DNA from: an uncultured beta proteobacterium | GTDB lineage: Bacteria; Pseudomonadota; Gammaproteobacteria; Burkholderiales; Burkholderiaceae_C | Length of the DNA stretch: 64,000 bases | Reading direction: 5' to 3' | Assembly (NCBI GenBank): GCA_903845935.1 | Contig: CAIMZI010000131.1 | Span: forward strand, 1 to 64,000 | Part shown: positions 45,929 to 56,787 of the stretch, piece by piece | How the letters are laid out: each line of letters starts with the position of its first letter | How positions within the stretch are numbered: position 1 is the stretch's first letter | The notes under the pieces: generated by a model | What the model was told of the DNA's origin: nothing | Database searches by the model: none | What the model saw: the letters and a program-made list of their open reading frames with translations, nothing else | Position numbers and translations under genes: made by a program

Positions 45929-46504
45929 TTAACGCATATGCTTGAACATCTTGGCGTTAAAGCGCTCCGGGATGCTGACCCTGCGCGGACCCGGGTGCAG
46001 CTCAAACGCCTCCCCGGCCTGCACGCTACCCACTTGGTCGACCGAGAGGTAAAAGCCGCAATAGCCGCTTTGCGCCATGGCCTTGACCGCCTGGTTGAAG
46101 CCCATGGCGGCGTTGAACTTGAAGCAAGGTTCACGCGGCTGCGCCACGCGCAGCGTGCAATTGGCAAACGCCAACACATCACCGACCCAAACATCGGTTT
46201 CCAGCAAACCGGAGAGCGTCAGATTTTCACCCATGGCTCCCCAGGGCAGCTGCTCGTCGATGCCGGCCACACCGGCCTGTGCGCGCTGCGCAAGCCAGAA
46301 GCCGTAATGCTCCGACGGGTAGGCATAGACGGCTTTTTCCAGTCCGCCATGCACGCTGAGGTCCACCTGCTCGTCGCCCTCCAGCCCCAGCGGCCGCACC
46401 GCCACCGGGCCGCTCACCTCGGTCTTGCGAATGGCCGTCATCACGGCGCGGCCACCGATCAGCACCTTGCGCGCCTGCCCCAGCTGAACGCCGACAAGCT
46501 GCAT
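45929..46504 (-). CDS. MOSC domain protein (YiiM-like)
   Basis: A 191-residue MOSC-domain protein. The DEQVDLSVHGGLEKAVYAYP segment and the conserved Cys region in QPREPCFKFN match the YiiM group, which is linked to molybdenum-cofactor-dependent detoxification of N-hydroxylated bases. The start at 46504 lies 14 bases after the exonuclease stop, so the two are probably co-transcribed. The track ORF start at 46681 overlaps the exonuclease coding region. Confidence 0.87.
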   Translation of the reverse strand: MQLVGVQLGQARKVLIGGRAVMTAIRKTEVSGPVAVRPLGLEGDEQVDLSVHGGLEKAVYAYPSEHYGFWLAQRAQAGVAGIDEQLPWGAMGENLTLSGLLETDVWVGDVLAFANCTLRVAQPREPCFKFNAAMGFNQAVKAMAQSGYCGFYLSVDQVGSVQAGEAFELHPGPRRVSIPERFNAKMFKHMR

Positions 46505-46518
46505 GCTGCGGCCCTGCG

Positions 46519-47595
46519 TCACAGTGGCTGCTGCGTGAGCAGCCCAGGGCGATTGGAATAGCGCACGCGAGCATCCTGCACTTCGACCTGCACTGTGGCC
46601 AGGCGCTGGCCGTAGACGTTTTCCCGCAGCCAATCGCATTCGGCAGTGCGTTCGACATCGCTGCCGAGGCGGGTTTGCCACACGCGTTGCTCGGCATTCC
46701 AGCGGTAGCCGCGGGCCTTGAGCTTGTCCTTGGCCTCAAACGGAGCGTTGCTCGCCTGCAGCAGGTAGCTGGGCCGCCTGCCCGCCTGCAACAGCTCGGC
46801 CAGGCCGGTATGGCTGGCGTTCGGTAACTTCTGCGCCAACACCGCCAGCAGCGCGTGGCAGTCCATTTCGGCCCGGTGTGCATCGTAAAACCAGCCCTTG
46901 GCCTGCGCCAGACTCTCCAGTTTGGCGGAGCCCAAGCCCTGCGCCTTCCAGGCTATATCCGCAAAGGAACAAGCCCAATTCAGCTCGGCAAACTGCGCGA
47001 AACGTTGTTCGACAAAGGGTCGGTCAAAGCCGGCATTGTGGGCAATGACCAGATCCACGCCAATGAGCAGCTCCGCCACGCGCGACGCGTCCAGCGTCTG
47101 ACCCTTGACGTCGGCATCTCGGATGCCAGTCAGCGCCACCACCTCGGGCGGGATCGTACGGCCCGGATCTTCCAGCCCGTCGTAGACCTGCACCTCACCT
47201 ACCGGCAGGCCGCTGGCATTGTCGATATCCACGCGCAGCAGGGCCAACTCAATAATCTTTTCTTTGCCTTGGTCCAGACCGGTGGTCTCGGTGTCGAGCA
47301 CTACCACGCGGGTGACCGCGCCCGATGGCAGACCCGGCCATTGCAAAAGAGGTTTGAGTCGGCGCAGCACGCGAAAGTCCCCCTGTGCCTCCAGTTGCTG
47401 GGCCATGGCCTCCAAAATAATGGCGTCTGGCGCCACGCCAACAGGCAGTGTCGCGCGTTTGGCGCGCCTGGGTTTGTCTGCGGCAACTGCCGGCATTTCG
47501 GGAAACAGGTCGAGTGCGACGTGTGGCGTTTTCAATGAAACCTCTTCGGCTGGGCGCCAGCAAATGAAGCCTGCATTATTGCCTCTATCATCCAC
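46519..47595 (-). CDS. DnaQ-like 3'-5' exonuclease
   Basis: A DEDDh exonuclease domain of the DNA polymerase III epsilon superfamily in the middle of a longer protein. Exo I is VVLDTETTGL, Exo II is VIAHNAGFDRPFVE, and Exo III is HRAEMDCHALL. About 90 N-terminal residues and a C-terminal 100-residue tail (RGYRWNAEQRVW) flank it, the arrangement common in Burkholderiales. The track start is GTG at 47595. Nothing in the sequence fixes the start; an ATG at 47496 would still keep the whole catalytic domain. It is divergent from the CoA-transferase, with only 27 bases between. Confidence 0.85.
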   Translation of the reverse strand: MDDRGNNAGFICWRPAEEVSLKTPHVALDLFPEMPAVAADKPRRAKRATLPVGVAPDAIILEAMAQQLEAQGDFRVLRRLKPLLQWPGLPSGAVTRVVVLDTETTGLDQGKEKIIELALLRVDIDNASGLPVGEVQVYDGLEDPGRTIPPEVVALTGIRDADVKGQTLDASRVAELLIGVDLVIAHNAGFDRPFVEQRFAQFAELNWACSFADIAWKAQGLGSAKLESLAQAKGWFYDAHRAEMDCHALLAVLAQKLPNASHTGLAELLQAGRRPSYLLQASNAPFEAKDKLKARGYRWNAEQRVWQTRLGSDVERTAECDWLRENVYGQRLATVQVEVQDARVRYSNRPGLLTQQPL

Positions 47596-47622
47596 TGCAA
47601 AACAAACTCCACAGTCTCAGGA

Positions 47623-48537
47623 ATGCCCATGCCATCCGCCGCCGCCAAAGCCCCCATCCGCCCGCTCAAGGGTGTACGCATTCTCAGCCTGGCGCTGAAC
47701 CTGCCCGGCCCTGCCGCCCTGATGCGCTGCCAGGCCATGGGCGCCACCTGCATCAAGCTGGAGCCAATGGCCCATCCCGCGGCAGCCCCGGGCTCGTCCA
47801 GCGACCCGATGGCGATTTATGCCCGTTTGGCCTACGACCGCATGCACCAAGGCATGAAAATCCTCACGGCCGATCTGAAGGCCGATGCCGGGCGCAAGTT
47901 GCTGCAGCGTGAACTGAGCAAGGCCGATGTGCTGATCACCTCGTTTCGCCCCTCGGCCCTGGAAAAATTGGGCCTGGGCTGGAAGGCCTTGCACAAGGCC
48001 TATCCGCAGCTGTCCATGGTCGCCATCTTTGGCGCAGCAGGAGCCCGGGCCGAAGAACCCGGCCACGACCTGACCTATATGGCGGAAAACGATTTGGTAA
48101 CCGGCCTGGACCTACCCGCCAGCCTGTATGCCGACATGGGCGGCTCGCTGATGGTGAGCGAGGCCGTGCTGCAGACACGTTTGCAGCAGTTGCAAAAGGG
48201 CAAGAGCGTGCGCCTGGAAGTGTCCTTGTCGGACGCCGCAGCCTATCTGGGCCTGCCCCGTGCGTGGGGACTGACCGCGCCGCAAGCCGCCGTGGGTGGA
48301 GGACACGCCGGTTACCGCGTCTATGCCTGCAAGGACGGTCGCGTGGCGATGGCCGCGCTGGAGCCGCATTTTGCAGCGCCACTGGCCGACGCGGCCGGGC
48401 TGGCGGACTCCAGCGTCCAAACCCTGTTCACAGCCGCAGCACACACCACGATTGCCGCATTTCTGGCGGGCAAGACGCGCAAGCAACTCAATGCGCTGGC
48501 CGTGGCCCGGGACATTCCGCTGCACACCCTGAAATAA
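47623..48537 (+). CDS. Short CaiB/BaiF-family CoA transferase
   Basis: A 304-residue class-III CoA transferase. The N-terminal LKGVRILSLALNLPGPAALM and the catalytic Asp region PGHDLTYMAEN are present. The length is about 80-100 residues below the usual 380-400, and the C-terminal part is reduced. The CoA substrate is unknown. The neighbouring serB gives no pathway hint. Confidence 0.85.
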   Translation: MPMPSAAAKAPIRPLKGVRILSLALNLPGPAALMRCQAMGATCIKLEPMAHPAAAPGSSSDPMAIYARLAYDRMHQGMKILTADLKADAGRKLLQRELSKADVLITSFRPSALEKLGLGWKALHKAYPQLSMVAIFGAAGARAEEPGHDLTYMAENDLVTGLDLPASLYADMGGSLMVSEAVLQTRLQQLQKGKSVRLEVSLSDAAAYLGLPRAWGLTAPQAAVGGGHAGYRVYACKDGRVAMAALEPHFAAPLADAAGLADSSVQTLFTAAAHTTIAAFLAGKTRKQLNALAVARDIPLHTLK

Positions 48538-48567
48538 AATCGCGTGACCAAACGCACGACAAACTGC

Positions 48568-49293
48568 ATGCCACACACTACTGAAATCGAACCCGGCCTG
48601 GTCCTCCAGGGCTTCACCCCTCCGCTGCGCCTGAAAGATTTCAAGCTCATCGCCTTTGACATGGACTCCACGCTGATCAACATCGAGTGCGTGGATGAAA
48701 TCGCCGACGCTGCCGGACGCAAGGCCGAGGTGGCTGCCATCACCGAGGCCGCCATGCGCGGCGAGATTGCCGACTACAAGCAAAGCCTGCGCCAGCGCGT
48801 GGCCCTGCTCAAGGGCGTGACCGTGGCGCATTTGGAAGAGGTCTACACGCGGCGTCTGCAGCTCAATCCGGGTGCCGCCGAACTGGTGGCTGCTGCCAAG
48901 GCGGCAGGCCTCAAGGTGCTGCTGGTGTCCGGCGGTTTCACCTTTTTTACCGACCGCATCCGTGAACGCCTGGGCATAGACTTTGCCCGCTCCAATGTGC
49001 TGGAAGTGGAAAGCGGGCCTTCCTGTGGCGTCCTGACCGGACGCATGGTGGACCAGCCCTGGGGCGATATTTGTGACGGTGCCGAGAAGCGCCGCACCCT
49101 GCTGGAAGTGACGACGCTCTTGGGCTTTGAGCCGGCACAAACCATCGCCATGGGCGACGGCGCCAATGACCTGCCGATGATGGGTGTGGCCGGCCTGTCG
49201 GTGGCCTACCACGCCAAACCAGCGGTCCGTGCGCAGGCCCATGTAGCAATCAACAGCGGCGGCCTGGACCGGCTGCTGACAGTGCTTCGCTGA
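48568..49293 (+). CDS. serB: Phosphoserine phosphatase
   Basis: A 241-residue HAD-family phosphatase, the last step of L-serine synthesis. Motif I is DMDSTLINIECVDEIA with the two catalytic Asp; motif II is VSGGFTFFTDRI; the C-terminal motif is MGDGANDLPMM. It is the short form without a regulatory ACT domain, usual in Betaproteobacteria. The track start at 48544 is a GTG; the ATG at 48568 is the more likely start. Confidence 0.95.
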   Translation: MPHTTEIEPGLVLQGFTPPLRLKDFKLIAFDMDSTLINIECVDEIADAAGRKAEVAAITEAAMRGEIADYKQSLRQRVALLKGVTVAHLEEVYTRRLQLNPGAAELVAAAKAAGLKVLLVSGGFTFFTDRIRERLGIDFARSNVLEVESGPSCGVLTGRMVDQPWGDICDGAEKRRTLLEVTTLLGFEPAQTIAMGDGANDLPMMGVAGLSVAYHAKPAVRAQAHVAINSGGLDRLLTVLR

Positions 49294-49295
49294 TC

Positions 49296-49326
49296 AAGCT
49301 GGCGCAGGGCAGCCCCAAGCCAGCTT
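49296..49326 (+). terminator. Hairpin after serB, GC-rich, without T-tract
   Basis: AAGCTGGC and GCCAGCTT form a perfect eight-base stem with a GC-rich loop, directly after the serB stop. A second GC-rich stem (AGCCC...GGGCT) follows at about 49326. No U-run follows, so it may be a repeat element or a transcript end stabiliser rather than a classical terminator. The remaining bases to 49444 hold no gene. Confidence 0.4.
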
Positions 49327-49444
49327 AGCCCCCTGAGGGCTGCGGCTCCGGGTCTACCTGCGCAGACCGGGACAGATCAAAGAGCCGCATGCCTCTGGCA
49401 TCGGCACGTCCAGAGAGCGACACGCAGTGCGCGAACGTGGGGGC

Positions 49445-50089
49445 TTATATTCCGGCGATCTGCCGCAGCGCCTGCTCGAATACTTCGGGCGGCTGGCCGC
49501 CGGAGATCAGGTGCTGGTCGTTCAAAATGATGGCCGGCACCGAGTTGATTCCGCTCTGTTGGTAAAAGCGTTGCTGCGCCCTCACCTCGTCGGCGAATTC
49601 GTTGCTGTCCAGAATCGCCTGCGCCCTATCCGCATCCAGTCCCACCGACGCGGCCACGCGCACCAACAAGGCGGCATCGCTGGGATTTTCGCCATCGGTG
49701 AAATAAGCGGTGAGTAGCGCTTTTTTGAGCTCGAGCTGCTTACCTTGACTTTCTGCCCAGTGCAGCAAACGGTGCGCGTTAAAGGTGTTGTAAATGCGAG
49801 CGCGCTTGTCCATGTTGAAGGTAAAACCCAGGGCCTCACCCCGCGCACGGATGTTCTCGCGGGCGGCTGCGGCCTGTTCCGGTGTGGAGCCGTATTTTTT
49901 GTGCAGGTGCTCGGTGATGTCCTCGCCCTCGGCCACCATCTGCGGGTTCAGCTCAAAGGGCTGAAAGTTCAGACTGACCTCCAAGTCACCGTCCAGCCTC
50001 TGCAGCGCGGTTTGCAGGGACTGCAGGCCGATGGCGCACCAGGGGCAGGAAACGTCGGACACAAAATCGATCTTGATATGCTTTTTCAT
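49445..50089 (-). CDS. FrnE-like DsbA-family oxidoreductase
   Basis: A 214-residue cytoplasmic DsbA-family protein with a CPWC active site (DVSCPWCAIG) and the cis-Pro loop INSVPAIIL, as in FrnE. It has no signal peptide. The start at 50089 is chosen because the thioredoxin strand begins there (MKKHIKIDFV). It starts five bases after the aminotransferase stop, so the two form one unit. This is the second DsbA-like protein of the window after 4292. Confidence 0.9.
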   Translation of the reverse strand: MKKHIKIDFVSDVSCPWCAIGLQSLQTALQRLDGDLEVSLNFQPFELNPQMVAEGEDITEHLHKKYGSTPEQAAAARENIRARGEALGFTFNMDKRARIYNTFNAHRLLHWAESQGKQLELKKALLTAYFTDGENPSDAALLVRVAASVGLDADRAQAILDSNEFADEVRAQQRFYQQSGINSVPAIILNDQHLISGGQPPEVFEQALRQIAGI

Positions 50090-50094
50090 GGTGT

Positions 50095-51285
50095 TTACAG
50101 CGCCTTGGCCAGGCGCGCCACGCCCTCTTCGATGCGCGCCACGTCGGCCGTGGCAAAGCTCAGGCGCAAGGTGGACGGATCGGGGTCGGTGGCATAAAAG
50201 GGCGCGCCCGGCACAAAGGCCACGCCCTGGGCGATGGCGCGCTTGGCAAACTCGGCGCCGTCGCCGCACTGGCCACCGGCACCGGTGAGGCGCGCCCAGA
50301 CAAACAGGCCGCCCTGCGGCTGCACAAATTCAATTCCCTCCCCCAACTCACGGCGCAAGGCATTGCCCATGGCCAGGGCGCGCTCGGCATAGACCTGGCG
50401 CACATGGGCCAGGGTGGCGGGCATGCGCCCGGCCTTGAGATATTGCGCCGCCGTTGCCTGGGCAAAGGTGCTGGTATGCGCGTCGCTAAACTGCTTGCAC
50501 ATCGTGGCCCGGGCCAGCAGTTCGGGCGGGGCAATCATCCAGCCCACGCGCAAACCGGGGCTTAACACCTTGCTCAAGGAGCCGCAATGCGCCAGCCAGT
50601 CGCGGCTGCCCGGCACCTGGGGGCTCAAGCCCAGCATGCTGGGCGGCGGCGCCTCGCCAAAGTAGAGGTCGCCATAGGGGTCGTCTTCCACAACCAGGGT
50701 CTGGTACTTTACGGCCAGCTCCAGAATCCGTTTGCGCCGCTCAAGGTTCAACAGTGCGCCGCTCGGGTTGCCGAAGGTGGGGATCAGGTAGACGAACTTG
50801 GGCCGGTGCTCGGCAATCAGCTGCTCCAGCTTGTCGGTGTCCACGCCATCCTCGTCCGCAGGCGCGCTGATGAGTTGTGCGCCATACAGGCGAAAGCACT
50901 GTATGGTGGCCAGAAAAGTGGGGCCCTCCACAATCACCTTGTCGCCGGGGCTGATCAGGGTCTTGCCCAGCAGGTCCAGCGCCTGTTGGCTGCCGGTGGT
51001 GACGATCAGCTGCTCGGGCGCCACATCCAGCGCGCCTTTGCTGTGCATGAAGGATGCGAGCTGTTCGCGCAGCGGTTGGTAGCCCTCGGTGGCGCCGTAT
51101 TGCAGGGCCGCGCCCGGCTCTTCGGTCAGGGCCTGGTTGACGGCTTCGCGTATACCCTCCACGTCGAACATGGCGCTGTCTGGAAATCCTCCGGCGAAAC
51201 TGATGATGCCTGGTTTTCCCAGCAGCTTGAAAAGCTCCCGAATGGCGGAGGTTTCTACATGATTGAGGCGGTCGGCAAATTGCAT
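50095..51285 (-). CDS. PLP-dependent aminotransferase, class I/II (2-aminoadipate/MocR-like fold)
   Basis: A 396-residue fold-type-I aminotransferase. The Schiff-base Lys is in SLSKVLSPGLRVGW; other features are PTFGNPSG and YGDLYFG. It belongs to the LysN/KAT-II-like group acting on 2-aminoadipate, branched-chain or aromatic amino acids. Substrate choice cannot be read from the sequence. It is divergent from nth, with 100 bases between them. Confidence 0.9.
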   Translation of the reverse strand: MQFADRLNHVETSAIRELFKLLGKPGIISFAGGFPDSAMFDVEGIREAVNQALTEEPGAALQYGATEGYQPLREQLASFMHSKGALDVAPEQLIVTTGSQQALDLLGKTLISPGDKVIVEGPTFLATIQCFRLYGAQLISAPADEDGVDTDKLEQLIAEHRPKFVYLIPTFGNPSGALLNLERRKRILELAVKYQTLVVEDDPYGDLYFGEAPPPSMLGLSPQVPGSRDWLAHCGSLSKVLSPGLRVGWMIAPPELLARATMCKQFSDAHTSTFAQATAAQYLKAGRMPATLAHVRQVYAERALAMGNALRRELGEGIEFVQPQGGLFVWARLTGAGGQCGDGAEFAKRAIAQGVAFVPGAPFYATDPDPSTLRLSFATADVARIEEGVARLAKAL

Positions 51286-51385
51286 GGCGTGCGGCGAAAT
51301 AGTTGCGAATGGATGAAAGGTGGATTGTGCTTCGAAACTTGCGCGCCCCGTGCGCGGCAGGCCGAAACTTTGTTAAGGTGCGCGC

Positions 51386-52027
51386 ATGAACAGAGCCCAG
51401 ATCGAAACCTTCTTCGCCACCCTCAAAGCGGCCAACCCGCATCCGCAAACCGAGCTGGAGTTTGCCTCGGTGTTCGAGCTGCTGGTGGCCGTGCTGCTAT
51501 CGGCCCAGGCTACCGACGTGGGCGTCAACAAGGCCACGCGCAAGCTGTTTGTGGTGGCCAACACACCGCAAAAAATCCTGGACCTGGGACTTGTTGGCCT
51601 GGAGGCGCACATCAAGACCATTGGCCTGTACCACAGCAAGGCCAGGCACTTGATGGAGACCTGCCGCATGCTGGTGGACCAGTTTGACGCAGCGGTGCCG
51701 CGCACCCGCGAGGAACTGGAGTCGCTTCCCGGTGTGGGCCGCAAGACCGCCAATGTGGTGCTCAACGTGGCCTTTGGCGAACCCACCATGGCGGTGGACA
51801 CGCATCTGTTCCGCCTGGGCAACCGCACCGGTCTGGCGCCCGGCAAGACGCCGCGCGAGGTGGAGGACAGGCTGCTAAAACGCATCCCGGGCGCCTACCT
51901 GGTCGACGCCCACCACTGGCTGATCCTGCACGGCCGCTACATCTGCCAGGCGCGCAAGCCACTATGCTGGCAATGCGCGGTCAGCGCGGTATGCGACTTC
52001 AAGCCCAAGACGCCCGCACCGACCTGA
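51386..52027 (+). CDS. nth: Endonuclease III
   Basis: A 213-residue base-excision-repair glycosylase/AP lyase. The helix-hairpin-helix region is LPGVGRKTANVVL with the catalytic Lys, the catalytic Asp lies in AVDTHLFRLGNR, and the C-terminal 4Fe-4S loop CQARKPLCWQCAVSAVC fits Cx6Cx2Cx5C. All key residues are intact. Confidence 0.97.
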   Translation: MNRAQIETFFATLKAANPHPQTELEFASVFELLVAVLLSAQATDVGVNKATRKLFVVANTPQKILDLGLVGLEAHIKTIGLYHSKARHLMETCRMLVDQFDAAVPRTREELESLPGVGRKTANVVLNVAFGEPTMAVDTHLFRLGNRTGLAPGKTPREVEDRLLKRIPGAYLVDAHHWLILHGRYICQARKPLCWQCAVSAVCDFKPKTPAPT

Positions 52028-52216
52028 GTTTTGCGCTGCAAGCACCTTAAATTTGACAGAAATAATAAAAGCCGATAACGTACACTGACAGGAACAATTG
52101 AGATAAACACAGGGGGGGTTGGATGCCAATGGCACAACCGATTTGCGAAAGATTGCGCGATACAGCGCAACAAATGCGTGGACTTCTTCGCATACAACAC
52201 CAGGCAAGGTCCGGCC

Positions 52217-53343
52217 ATGAGTTTCAAGCAGCGCTTTTTATTGTTTGGTGCGGTCTATGCGTTTGCCTGGTTAGGCTCCTGGTACTCCGCAAGGCTATTG
52301 GAAACCATAGGCGGCGTCAGCCTCTGGTATTTGCCAGGTGGCCTGCGGTCTTTTTGTATTTTTGCATTCGGCTGGGTCGGCTTCTCGCTTGAGGTCCTTA
52401 CTCTTCTGTTGCTGTTGTTGCTGCAGTTGACGCTTGCACCGGCGGTCCACACGCCCGTGCTTGAACATGTCTTAGGCGGCGCATACAACTTGCTGGCATT
52501 TCCAATTAGCTACGCAGCTGTCATTATTCCGCTGCGTCGCAAACTGGGTCCATCGTTGGACTTTGCCCGGCCAGCACATAGCGCCTTGTTTATTGCTTCG
52601 GCCCTGTTTGCCAGTGCGCTGGCTGCCATGTCAGGCAGCATCTACCTGGTGTTCATGGGCGTCATCAAGTCAGGTCAGTGGATGGCGGTATTCATGAATT
52701 GGTTGACCGGTGACAGCCAGTGGCCAACGCGTCCCATGACCTACTATGGGAAACCGATCGCCAAGGGCGGCTTCATGTCAGCGAAATTGCCGAAAAAATT
52801 CACTCCGCTTCGGCTGCCTCCTGGCGCTCCCGGCTGGAGCCTGTGCTGCAGCCCCGCCTGCTGCAGCTCGCAGCGGCAAGCGCACCGGGCCAGGCCTTCA
52901 GTGGCATGGAGCTGGCACTGCACGGCGACGGCGAGGCGCCACGGTGGATCAGCATCAGCGGCATTCCCCTGTAGGACGAGGTCGGCGCCTGTGCAGGCTA
53001 CCGGGGAACGGCAACCGATATCAGTGATCGCGTACGGACCAACAGCTTGCTCGAAGGCTATAACCAAAGGCTGATTGAGGAGGTTGCTCAGCGCACCTCC
53101 GAACTGCATCAAAAGAACGTCGAGCTGAGCTTCAAGGAGCAGCATTTGCGCGTGCTGCTGGCTGCCGCACCGGTTGGCATGCTCGAACTCGACGAAAGCG
53201 ACCGCTGCCTGTACATCAATGCCAATGGCAGCGCACTCACCGCATGCTCGGTGGAGCAGGCCATGGGGCGGCACATGCTTGACTTTGTGCATCTGGACGA
53301 CAGGGACAAGCTGCAACAAATTTGGCCTGACCATTTGGACTGA
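52217..53343 (+). pseudogene. Decayed MASE1/PAS membrane sensor protein
   Basis: The first part (frame of 52217) reads as a MASE1-like multi-helix sensor (about 170 residues). Around 52700-52720 the frame changes, and a PAS-like domain continues in another frame (ASHDLLWETDRQGRLHVS), ending at an in-frame TAG (52972-52974) inside a conserved PAC segment: GIPL, stop, DEVGACAGYRGTATDISDR. After it a coiled linker and a second PAS (PVGMLELDESDRCLYINANG) run to a stop at 53343, with no GGDEF, EAL or kinase domain. A frameshift, a nonsense codon and C-terminal loss together mark a pseudogene of a sensor or diguanylate cyclase. Downstream cobQ is convergent. Confidence 0.82.
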
Positions 53344-53360
53344 ATTTTGCGGTGGGATAT

Positions 53361-54901
53361 TCAGCTCAATAGGGCCTGCAAGGCACCCGGCTCAAAATTC
53401 TTTTCTATGAAATCTGCCAGCCCGTCAAACACGCTATCCAGTGTCGGTACAGCCTCACCCAAGCGCGCACCAAACAGGGCTTGCAGGGCCGCGGGATCTT
53501 CAAACAGGCCGTGCAGATACAGGCCCAGCACATTGCCGTCCGGGTTTTGCCAACCCAGGCCGTCAGCCATCACCTCGCGCGCCACATCGCCCGCGGCTTG
53601 CATAGCGGCGTGTTGCTGGGTCTGGCCGTGGTGGATTTCGTAGCCTTCCACCTCGACACCGGCCAAGGCGGACCAGGGGTTGGCGCCCGCCACCATCTGC
53701 GCGGCAAAGCGAGCGTTCGTGTGGCGCACGGTCTTGTCGGCCTCGAATACGGTGACCAGGGGCAGCAGGCCCAGGCCGCGCGCATTGCCATCCACGCCGT
53801 GCGGGTCCATCAGCGCCTCGCCCAGCATCTGCAGGCCGCCGCAAATGCCCAGCACGGCACCGCCTGCCTGTGCATGGTGCACCACGGCGGCATCCAGGCC
53901 CTGGCTGCGCAGCCACTCCAGGTCGCCGCTGGTGTTCTTGGAGCCGGGCAGGATGATCCAGTCTGTCTGCTTCAAGGCATTGATTTCGCTCGGGCTGCGC
54001 ACCCACTGCAGGCGCACGCCGGGCACGTTTTTGAGCGGCTGGAATTCGTCCAGGTTGCTGATGCGCGGGTAGGCGACGATGCAGACTTGCGTGAGCGGCG
54101 CTGGGCCGCCCCCACGCGAAACAGCCCCCTCGGGGGGCAGCGCGCACACGCCAGTGCCGAGCGTGGGGGTCATATCAAAGACACCGTCTTCCTCCGGCAG
54201 GCCGTGCTGCCACCACATAGGCAGCGTGGCCACGGTAGGGATACCGGTCAGGTCCTGCAGCATTTGCGGCGCCGGAGCCAACAGGCTGGCGTCGCCGCGG
54301 AACTTATTCAAAACAAAGCCCTTGATCAGCGTCCTTTCGTTTTCCGGCAGCAAGGCCCAGGTTCCGTACAAGTGGGCAAAGGCGCCGCCCCGATCGATAT
54401 CGGTCACCAGCAGGCAGGCCGCGTTGCAGTGCAGCGCCACGCGCATATTGACGATGTCGCTGCTGGAGAGGTTGATCTCGGCCGGTGAGCCCGCGCCCTC
54501 TATCACCACCAGGTCGTACTCGGCGCGCAAATCGTCCAGGGCCTGGACAATCACCGGCCAGACATGGTCGCTGCGCTCGCGCCAGTCCATGTTGGAAAGC
54601 GCCTCGCTCACCTGGCCCATGAGCACCACCTGGCTGTGCGTGTCGTGCTCGGGTTTGAGCAGCAGCGGATTGATGCGCACGTCGGGCACGGCGCGGGCCG
54701 CCAGCGCCTGAAAATACTGGGCACTTCCAATCTCGCCTTGGCCGTTTTCACTGGCCACCACTCTTGCGTTGTTGCTCATGTTCTGCGCCTTGAAGGGCGC
54801 CACCTTCAGGCCCTGGTGCTGGTAGTAGCGGCACAGTGCGGTGGTGAGCCAGCTTTTGCCGGCGCCGCTGGTGGTGCCCAGCACCATGATGCATTTTGCT
54901 G

Positions 54902-54905
<4 letters not shown>
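53361..54905 (-). CDS. cobQ: Cobyric acid synthase
   Basis: A 514-residue glutamine-dependent amidase of cobalamin synthesis. The N-terminal dethiobiotin-synthase-like ATPase domain has GTTSGAGKS and [11 protein letters not shown]; the C-terminal class-I glutaminase domain has the nucleophile Cys in [10 protein letters not shown] and the His in YEIHHG. Between the two, about 25 residues (around [14 protein letters not shown]) look inserted and are encoded by a GC-rich palindromic stretch. The start at 54905 overlaps the btuD stop (ATGA). It is the last gene of the B12 operon in the window. Confidence 0.94.
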
Positions 54906-55713
<808 letters not shown>

Positions 55714-55717
<4 letters not shown>

Positions 55718-56787
55718 GTCCGCAGCCCTCCCAGACTGCCACTGCCACGGTGCATCAGCCACAGCAAATAGAGGCCGCCCAATACCGCAGTCAGCACGCC
55801 CACGGGCAGCTCCTGCGGTGCAATCAGCCAGCGCGCCAGCAGATCGGCACCGCCCAGCAGCACCGCACCCATGGCGCTGGACAGCCACATCAGCTGGCGG
55901 TGCGGCACCCTTGCCATGGCGCGCACCAGGTGCGGTGCGGCCAGGCCGACAAAAGCGATCAAGCCGGTTTGCGCCACCGCAGTTCCGGTGGCCAGAGCCA
56001 GAACCGCCACCAGGGCGGCGCGCAGCGGGCCTATGGGCAGGCCAAGGCTTTGCGCCGTGGCCTCACCCAGGCTCAGGCCATCCAACACGCGTGCCAGTGT
56101 CCAGGCCGCCAGCGCGCAGAGCAGCCAGACCACAGCCATCAGCAGACAGGAGGTCCAACCGATAAAGCTGGTGGAGCCGAGCAAAAACGACTGCATGGCC
56201 TGGAGCGAATCGGGCGAAAACAGCAGCACCAGCGAGGTCACCGCGCCCACCACCACGCCGACAATGACGCCGGCCAGCAACAGACGCAGCGTGTGCTGCA
56301 CGCCGCGTGCCAAAGACAGAGTCAGCATCACAGCCAGCACCGCACCGGCAAAGGCGGCGCCGGTCAGGCCCAGGCGCACCCAGACGCTGCTTGAAAACAC
56401 GCTGGCTGCCACGCTGGCCTCGCTCACCACGCTGGAGCCCAGCATGCCCGCGCTGCCCATGCTGGCCAGCGCCAGCGCCACACCGAGCGATGCACCGGAG
56501 GCGCTGCCGAGCAAATAGGGGTCAGCCAAGGGGTTGCGAAACAGTCCCTGCGCCAGCGCACCGGCCAGGCCTAACAAGGCCCCGGCGGCCAGGGCGCCCA
56601 GGGTGCGCGGCAAACGAATGTCCCAGACAATTTGCTGCGCCATGGCCCGCTCGGCATTGGGTGGGCCCAGCAAGGCGCCCACGGTGTTCTCAAAGCCCGC
56701 ACTGCCTATGCACAGGCCCAGCACCACCACGGCGGCGCAGACCAGCGCGGCCCATGCCAGCAAGCCGCCGGTACGGGTGACGTTCAT
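55714..56787 (-). CDS. btuC: Cobalamin ABC transporter permease (FecCD/BtuC family)
   Basis: A 357-residue permease with about ten helices and the family segments RLPRTLGALAAGALLGLAGALAQ and GLIAFVGLAAPHLVR. It starts in the ATGA overlap with btuF and ends in the GTGA overlap with btuD, so the operon is tightly coupled. Confidence 0.93.
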
